Assembly: GCF_963576615.1 (NCBI RefSeq)
Contig: NC_088712.1
Span: forward strand, 56,628,010-56,692,009
DNA length: 64,000 bases
Direction of reading: 5' to 3'
From: Watersipora subatra
Lineage: Eukaryota > Bryozoa > Gymnolaemata > Cheilostomatida > Watersiporidae
A program made the position numbers and the translations under genes. Below the pieces are notes generated by a model. The model searched no databases. It saw nothing but the letters and a program-made list of their open reading frames with translations, and was not told where the DNA came from. Positions 59,623-64,000 of the stretch are shown here, piece by piece (position 1 is the stretch's first letter; each line of letters starts with the position of its first letter).

Positions 59623-62249
59623 AAAGTATACCCTAGTTCAAGTCTGTAATGATAGTAGGTGCACAGTAGCAGCACACTATAAATTCTGTTCTTTTTGTAG
59701 CTTTTGTACCTCTGACCATCACTTGGACTATCAGATGCACCCAAGATCCTGCCACTACGCAATCTCTCCCTCCAATCTGGCACCCTAAAAACACTTCTAC
59801 AGCAGCAATACAAATGAAGGCAGCTGTTATTGTAGCAGCAGGTTTTGCAGCACTTTTTCTTGTGCAGTCAATTCTATTCTATAGATGGAAAAGAAGCACG
59901 AGTTAGTTTTATTTAAGTTACTTCTGATAGATTACAGTCACCTAGTTTTCATCAGTTTGGAATTAACTTTGTTTAGTTTGTATCTAAATTTTGTCTGTTA
60001 TATCATTGTATTTACATATTAAAAATATGCTTAGGCTAGTTTTAGTGTTGTTTTGTATAGTTCTGCATCCATAATTGCAAGTTAATTTCTGTTGTTGGTA
60101 TGCTTTAGATGAAAAGATAAAATCCCTGGAGTCTCAAAAAGTCAGGTAAGGTTTACTAGGAAAGAATTGTTCTAGCTGCTTTATGTTCAAATAGATGATC
60201 ATTAAGTTTACTCAGTAAGCAATCATATATTCCACTACCAAATTTTTATAGTGCATTTTTGTCTCACATTATCTTATTACTAAAAAACTAAACTGCTAAC
60301 AAACTAAGCAATAGTAACACATTGTCTACATATGAAACATGTAAACATTTCAAGATTATCTTCAATACACTGTGCCTGTAAAAATTACGAGACAAAGTTT
60401 TATAAATTTACCGATTCCGTCATCTAGCTTCGCTGCCAGTCATCAAACAGTCATCCATAGTCACCATTTCCATGAATCGATGCTATGGAACCAACTACCT
60501 ATATATATGTTAAAAAACTTAGGACCATCTTCGAATTTAAAAAGAGTCTAAGAGTTCATCTTCTGGAACAGGAGTGAGAGTAAAATAACAGTCTAACAGT
60601 AAAATAAAATCACACATTCTATTTTTAAACTGATTTTTAGTAACTTTATGCTAGCTCTGAGTTTTGTTTCATTTGGCTTTGTAAAAGTTCAGGCAAGGAA
60701 TATGTTGTTCAAGTCTGCTTGATCGTCAATATATAAACACTGCACTTTATTTATGTTAGGAATTCTTTTTATTTCACCAGGTCAGATCCAACACGTGGCA
60801 GACAGTCAAAGTTGACAAACACAGCACCTGCAGGTAATGACTACATTTATAAATGACTAGCTGCACTACCCGGCATTGCTTGGGTAATAAAAAGTCTTTG
60901 AGCAGAACATTTATTTGTAATTAACATATAACAACATTTGCTATTTTAACTTTCAAATTAAATATCATGAGAAAAGTGTTTTACGTAGTTGAAATAAATT
61001 AAGAGAGAAAATAAAAACAACTGTAAAGGTTTTCAAACTTTGTCAAACAATTGTAATATTCAAATTTCACAACTTGAAAGAAGTGTTTTGATGAAATAAA
61101 TTAGGAGAAAAGATAAAAATGGAAAGGTAGTTAAACGTAAATGTGAAATCATTAGCAAGCAATGGCCAAATGTAGTCTGTTTTGCTGCGATTACAATGAA
61201 AAATGATTTGGTATACAATTATTATACGTTTTTAGTTTGTTTCAGTTTTGGCATACCAAAATTGGCATGTCAATTTTTGTATGCCAGTGTTGGCATGCGA
61301 AAATTATCTAATGCAGTCATCACCTGGTAAAAATCATCAAAGTCATCATCATTAAAAAATAGTAACAAAACAGTATGTTAACCTTAGTAACCATAGGTGC
61401 CTACGATGACTTTAGTGCACTTTGTGGTTATGATCTGCAAAATTATCCAACATTACAATGTACTACCTGGAGAGTTCTTACATTTGAGACAGGTGTTTGG
61501 CGTAAACGCTAAATCTAACTTAAATAAATTTAGCCTACTAAACACATACTTTAAGGTTTTAGTATGTATTTTAGTAAACCTCAAACTTTTAACGAAGATT
61601 TTATCATTTATTTGTTTGCGAGTCGTTTTTATCATAACGGATAACGCTAATCTCGCAATGGCAAGCAACGTATATATCTTAATAACATATATAATCAGTA
61701 CAGAAATCGCCAAATTTTAATTTCGAGAAAAATCGTTGTTGATATCGTGTAGCAGAAAAACTTCGCCCGGACAAAAAACAATGAAAAAGCATCGCGTTTC
61801 CCAAAGTTAGGCAAAAAACATTTTGTAACAGGAGCATAGTAACACAAGGGCGCAATGCTCAAATAATATGTCACTCAACGTGTGCATACGTTATGCGGTG
61901 TATGATAATGTCTTTTATCAATACACCTTGTATGGCTCAGTGGTAGAGCGCATGAATATAAAACTTGTGACAGTGATCTACATAATTTCAAATCTTTCGG
62001 AGTGCAGGATTTTAAATTCCTAGATTTTAGTAGCTTTAGCTGGACAAACACAGACACATACCAACTTTGAGAAATATATAGATAAGATGGAGTTTTAATT
62101 TTATGTTATCATTAAGTCTCCAAGTATTTAGCTCTTTCTTTCTAGGAAAAGAAAAAGAGAGATATGAAGTTTTAGCTTTAAACAGCAAAGATGACCATCC
62201 ATATTCCGATGCAGTAGATGACCAAGTTTACGAAGACATGGATGGATAG
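42663..62249 (+). CDS. Ig-domain transmembrane receptor, copy 2 (complete, 8 exons)
   Basis: Exons: 42663-42720, 47736-47846, 49173-49334, 55095-55286, 59701-59901, 60109-60145, 60781-60833, 62146-62249; 918 bp, 305 residues plus stop. All junctions have AG/GT borders and join in frame. Exon 1 is a signal peptide. Exons 2-3 form one Ig domain (FSCQS … LRCKD). Exon 4 forms another (LTLSCDV, SWTFD, VSCTARV). Exon 5 codes a membrane-proximal stalk and a membrane span ([20 protein letters not shown]), then RWKRS. The tail carries RYEVLAL, PYSDAV and VYEDMDG with YxxL and YxxM motifs. It has one Ig domain fewer than copy 1. The likely role is a type I surface receptor for adhesion or recognition; paired tandem paralogs are common in immune and allorecognition families. 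Confidence 0.85.
43801..43952. repeat. (GTGA)n microsatellite
   Basis: About 35 repeats of GAGT/GTGA with a few GAAT and GTGT variants. At the paralogous place in copy 1 (about 2481) only GTGAGTGTGTGCAC is present, so expansion followed duplication. Confidence 0.92.
45074..45403 (-). other. Unrecognised antisense frame, partner of 4004-4213
   Basis: The 109-residue minus-strand frame has [20 protein letters not shown] and [15 protein letters not shown] near its end. The corresponding copy 1 frame is shorter. No family was recognised; it may be a remnant of an old mobile element. Confidence 0.25.
47575..47715 (+). repeat. tRNA-headed SINE, paralogous to 8476-8640
   Basis: Box A-like CAACTGAGTGGTGG and box B-like AAGTTCGATTTC are spaced as in a tRNA. 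The tail ends in CTATTATTATAGCT. It lies just upstream of exon 2, as in copy 1. Confidence 0.55.
49450..49545. repeat. (ATTATT)n microsatellite
   Basis: Short runs of TTATTATTACTG follow exon 3, matching the longer array at 10205-10400 in copy 1. Confidence 0.7.
50186..52096 (+). mobile_element. Solo LTR with a nested MITE
   Basis: It starts TGTGGAGGACTGAG and ends …GGCATTATACA, flanked by ATAT on both sides (50182-50185 and 52097-52100). Without the MITE it is about 670 bp. It contains a TATA-like CACTATATAAG (50391) and, near the end, CAATAAAAG as a polyadenylation signal. Two GC-richer hairpins follow the TATA box (GCCAGTGCACGAGTTGCACTGGC; GCAACCTTTATGCC with its complement). No internal retroelement genes are present, which suggests LTR-LTR recombination. 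Confidence 0.7.
50582..51819. mobile_element. MITE with CCCTAGGACACTTAT termini
   Basis: CCCTAGGACACTTAT at the left is mirrored by ATAAGTGTCCTAGGG at the right, with TA dinucleotides on both sides, fitting a TA target duplication. Subterminal parts are rich in TTTCGCG-like words (TTTCGCTAG, TTTTCGCGAGAG). There is no transposase; the 104-residue frame at 50593-50907 is not recognisable. Confidence 0.78.
53261..53455. repeat. Palindromic TACTAGTA/GGTACC cluster
   Basis: About 200 bp consist almost only of CTAGTACCTA, TACTAGTA and AGTACTAG words in both orientations, able to fold into many hairpins. Copy 1 shows no such cluster at the matching place (about 16400). Confidence 0.85.
53729..54885 (+). 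mobile_element. Ty3/gypsy LTR retrotransposon B, 5' part only
   Basis: The LTR (53729 to about 54032) matches that of element A. It is followed by a TGGTGACAAAGG primer-binding site variant and gag (54073-54815). Homology stops at about 54885, just before the protease, so protease, RT and the 3' LTR are missing. Confidence 0.82.
54073..54815 (+). pseudogene. gypsy gag of element B, frameshifted
   Basis: [20 protein letters not shown] opens the frame, and [15 protein letters not shown] leads to a break at about 54327. The second frame continues with [20 protein letters not shown] and a complete zinc knuckle ([16 protein letters not shown], then [10 protein letters not shown]). One frameshift separates the two halves. 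Confidence 0.82.
56325..56415. repeat. (TA)n microsatellite
   Basis: ATATAT runs with short AATAAT breaks lie directly before the LINE fragment. Confidence 0.85.
56430..58860 (+). pseudogene. Non-LTR retrotransposon with RT and restriction-like endonuclease (R2/R4-type)
   Basis: RT motifs run from [18 protein letters not shown] (about 56465) and [14 protein letters not shown] to [12 protein letters not shown], then after a stop at 56891 the catalytic box [11 protein letters not shown]. The thumb-side segment ([38 protein letters not shown]) follows. After a 0.65-kb insertion come [20 protein letters not shown], a CCHC finger [18 protein letters not shown] and, behind a TAA at 58742, [11 protein letters not shown] and [12 protein letters not shown]. 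The latter looks like a PD-(D/E)XK restriction-like endonuclease. The 5' end is missing. Several stops make it inactive. Confidence 0.82.
57718..58362. other. Insertion of unknown type within the LINE
   Basis: The LINE protein homology breaks after [10 protein letters not shown] and resumes at MWLNNRNLT. The intervening ~0.65 kb is AT-rich and non-coding, without clear terminal repeats. The ends are approximate. Confidence 0.5.
59165..59515 (+). pseudogene. Retroelement polyprotein fragment
   Basis: The frame contains [38 protein letters not shown] and [20 protein letters not shown], then [20 protein letters not shown]. The VPADKTxNxY segment is common in invertebrate reverse-transcriptase polyproteins just before the polymerase domain. 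It ends in TAG at 59513-59515, and no RT follows. Confidence 0.55.
59560..59622. repeat. (TA)n microsatellite
   Basis: About 25 TA units flanked by TATTGTATATATA and its complement TACAATAAAGTATA, so the whole run is palindromic. Confidence 0.9.
60855..61230 (+). repeat. Dispersed repeat, family R, copy 3
   Basis: GCACTACCCGGCATTGCTTG marks the start. The block order equals that at 1-420. It lies in intron 7 of receptor copy 2 and explains much of the intron's larger size (1.3 kb against 117 bp in copy 1). Confidence 0.7.
61925..62030 (+). repeat. tRNA-like SINE head
   Basis: TGGCTCAGTGGTAGAGCGC is an excellent box A. The box B (TTTCAAATCTTT) is degenerate and the acceptor stem does not pair, so a SINE remnant is preferred over a tRNA gene. 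Confidence 0.45.
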
Positions 62250-63516
62250 CGTTTTTTCACAATGCCAACGTAACAAGAAGATTGGCCACATATTGTCAAG
62301 TTTATGTTTATTCTGATTACACATTTTTATTACTAATTGGTGATCGATGACAGGTCATAAAATTTATTTTTATTATATGATTTTTTACCAGTTACCTGTT
62401 TTATGTTTTGCTAAAAAGCATGCACCTTTGAAAACTTGTTTTACTCATGGATCATTGTTCTAGTTAAACTCATGTAAGAGCATACACTCAAAGAGCGGTA
62501 ACCACTAAATAGCTTCTTAACTAATTGCTAATGATGTGATTAAATTCCCTAAAATAAATAATTTTATCGATTTTTTAATATAATTGATTCGTTAGTCTTT
62601 TGCAGCAAGCCGTGCTATTGAATCACCAGTATTGAGAACAGCAACTCACTGATATGCACACGATGAGCTTTATTAGCTGAATTTTAAATATTATCCAAAA
62701 ATTACTAAAATTCTCTGCTTTGATTTACATCTAACAAAAGAGAGATGACCAAATATGGTATTGGTAAAAACTAAAGTTCTGTTGACATAAAAAACCAGAA
62801 GCCTTCACTAAATGTAATGAGAACTACCAGTGTCTATGTAGAGACAACTCCCAGATAAATATATTGTAGCGCCGGCAAGCAGAGCTGCCAAGATTGTAGC
62901 ACTTTTGAATGATAGTCTATTAACTTGCAACCTAATTGGGACCAAAACTCATATGCTGAAATGTTTGGTTACATGGCTATGCTTTACTCTCAGGGCATCT
63001 TCCAAGCTGGCTTTGGCTTGACTTCATTGGTACATATACCTGATCAACTGGTACCAAGCAAAAAAGAAATGCTTTTACCCATAATATCATAGTGCTTGTC
63101 TATCTTCATATGCCAGATGTTCCTATGGATTGTGTAGGCAGCACAACTCCCTAGTGCCTTGTTTTCTTCCTGTGATCTGAGTGCTAATCTGTTTTAGTTA
63201 CCAGATGTTATTAAAAAATACATGTAGACAGTGAATCCTGTGTTTTTGTGAGTTTCCACTGCTAAATGAGCTTGCTTGGGGAGTAAGAAAATATATCAAT
63301 CGAAACCATGTTAAGAACCTCTGTCCTGGGTGATTTCACAATGAGTACAGAAGTGGGTAGGTATGTAGCAACTACAAAATATTTCTGAGCTCCTTTGTCT
63401 AATCATGCCCATTCTAATCTCCAGTCATGCGCACTTGCTACTGATGCAAGCAGGGCAAGTGTAAGAACTATTCTCTCATAAAATGGTGGAGGCCCAAATT
63501 TGGTGGTCACTACTTC

Positions 63517-64000
63517 TAAAGATGTTTTTTTTATTCTGAGCATAATGATATAATAGTTGAGTAATATTTAAAAGGTTACTGTACATACTGAACAGTTTAA
63601 ACTATACTTGGCTGCTCAGGCATGAATCATGCTCTTACCATGGGATATCATTGGTAAAGATTTGAATATTAACACATAAATATTGCGGGAGAAAATATAT
63701 TAATTAGATATTTCTCTATTGTTCTGAATACTTCTATAGATGGTTTTTAAGCTGATAATGCTGTCCAAGTCTGCATTTGAACATGGACATATACAGCCAG
63801 AATGAATATTTACGTGTTCATATTCAAGTCTTTACCAAACAGGATGTCTTACAGTTTTTGAGCGTGATGTCCCATTGCAAACGCATGATTCATGTCTGAG
63901 CAGCCAGGTATAGCTCAAACTATTAGTCATGTTCTCTAACTTTTTAAATATTTCTCAATCATTATATCATTATGCTCAGAATAAAAAAAACATCTTTAGA
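63517..64000. repeat. Fold-back element, cut by the window end
   Basis: AAAGATGTTTTTTTTATTCT and the following ~110 bp (to about 63632) reappear inverted at about 63882-64000, ending AACATCTTTAGA at the last base. An inner inverted pair is GAATATTAACACATAAATATT against GAATATTTACGTGTTCATATTC. One arm plus the inner pair is also found in copy 1 (34130-34470), so the element predates the duplication. Confidence 0.85.

Larger units (their letters stand above)
43398..64000 (+). repeat. Tandem segmental duplication, copy 2
   Basis: This is the partner of 2085-34480, with the same order of exons and old intronic repeats, and it continues to the window end. Copy-specific events are a (GTGA)n expansion, loss of the segment with the first Ig exon (joint near 45890), a solo LTR, a gypsy fragment and a LINE. 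It lacks the Polinton, the hAT nest and the satellite block. Confidence 0.85.

Noticed and set aside
61925..62030. Functional tRNA gene
   Set aside because: Box A is good, but box B is degenerate and the stems do not pair; a SINE remnant fits better. The same applies to 5326-5408 and 15707-15790.

Overview
This is eukaryotic, AT-rich nuclear DNA from an animal, most likely an invertebrate. It contains a spliced, tandemly duplicated gene for an immunoglobulin-domain membrane receptor, with every intron in phase. It also holds many eukaryotic transposons (hAT, gypsy, a restriction-endonuclease-type LINE, tRNA-headed SINEs, TTAA and TA MITEs) and one nearly complete Polinton/Maverick, an integrated virus-like DNA transposon. 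I cannot name the species.

Host genes. Two paralogous plus-strand genes follow each other. Copy 1 has exons from 5521 to 32873 and its first exon was not found. Copy 2 runs from 42663 to 62249 and looks complete, with 8 exons and about 305 residues. Each encodes Ig-like domains, one membrane span and a short tyrosine-bearing tail (YEVL and YEDM motifs). They lie in a large tandem duplication: about 2085-34480 matches 43398 to the window end. Copy 1 has an extra Ig exon (5521-5910) that copy 2 has lost in a deletion.

The Polinton (17913-28576, 10,664 bp) sits in intron 6 of copy 1. It has TIRs of 421/422 bp that are about 98.6% identical, and a perfect 6-bp target duplication TAAGCG. Copy 2 keeps the matching unoccupied site. 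From left to right it carries a small membrane protein, a packaging ATPase, two related small LTxxQY proteins, a Ser/Lys-rich protein, an integrase with a chromodomain, a minor capsid protein, a basic core-like protein, the major capsid protein and an adenain-like protease. Then come an array of about 19 TTTCGCGAAA-type palindromes, a TATA box and a three-exon gene with a duplicated exon. Last is a convergent mucin-like secreted or surface protein next to the right TIR. No protein-primed DNA polymerase B is present. Virion and integration genes are therefore kept without a replicase, which is the main novelty here. Two homopolymer frameshifts and three in-frame stops interrupt the ORFs, in line with recent insertion followed by neutral decay or some sequence error.

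Remaining sequence. Intron 6 of copy 1 (14.8 kb, against 635 bp in copy 2) also holds an ATATACTAACAT satellite split by a hAT element and a pogo-like MITE, plus a TTAA MITE. At 10908-15460 three transposons are nested, each with its own target duplication: a Charlie-type hAT contains an Ac-type hAT, which contains a TTAA MITE. Between the two receptor genes (34.5-42.6 kb) are decayed gypsy fragments, a 0.4 kb GA tract and a deleted gypsy element. Copy 2 introns hold a solo LTR with a MITE inside, a second gypsy fragment, an R2/R4-type LINE and several AT microsatellites.
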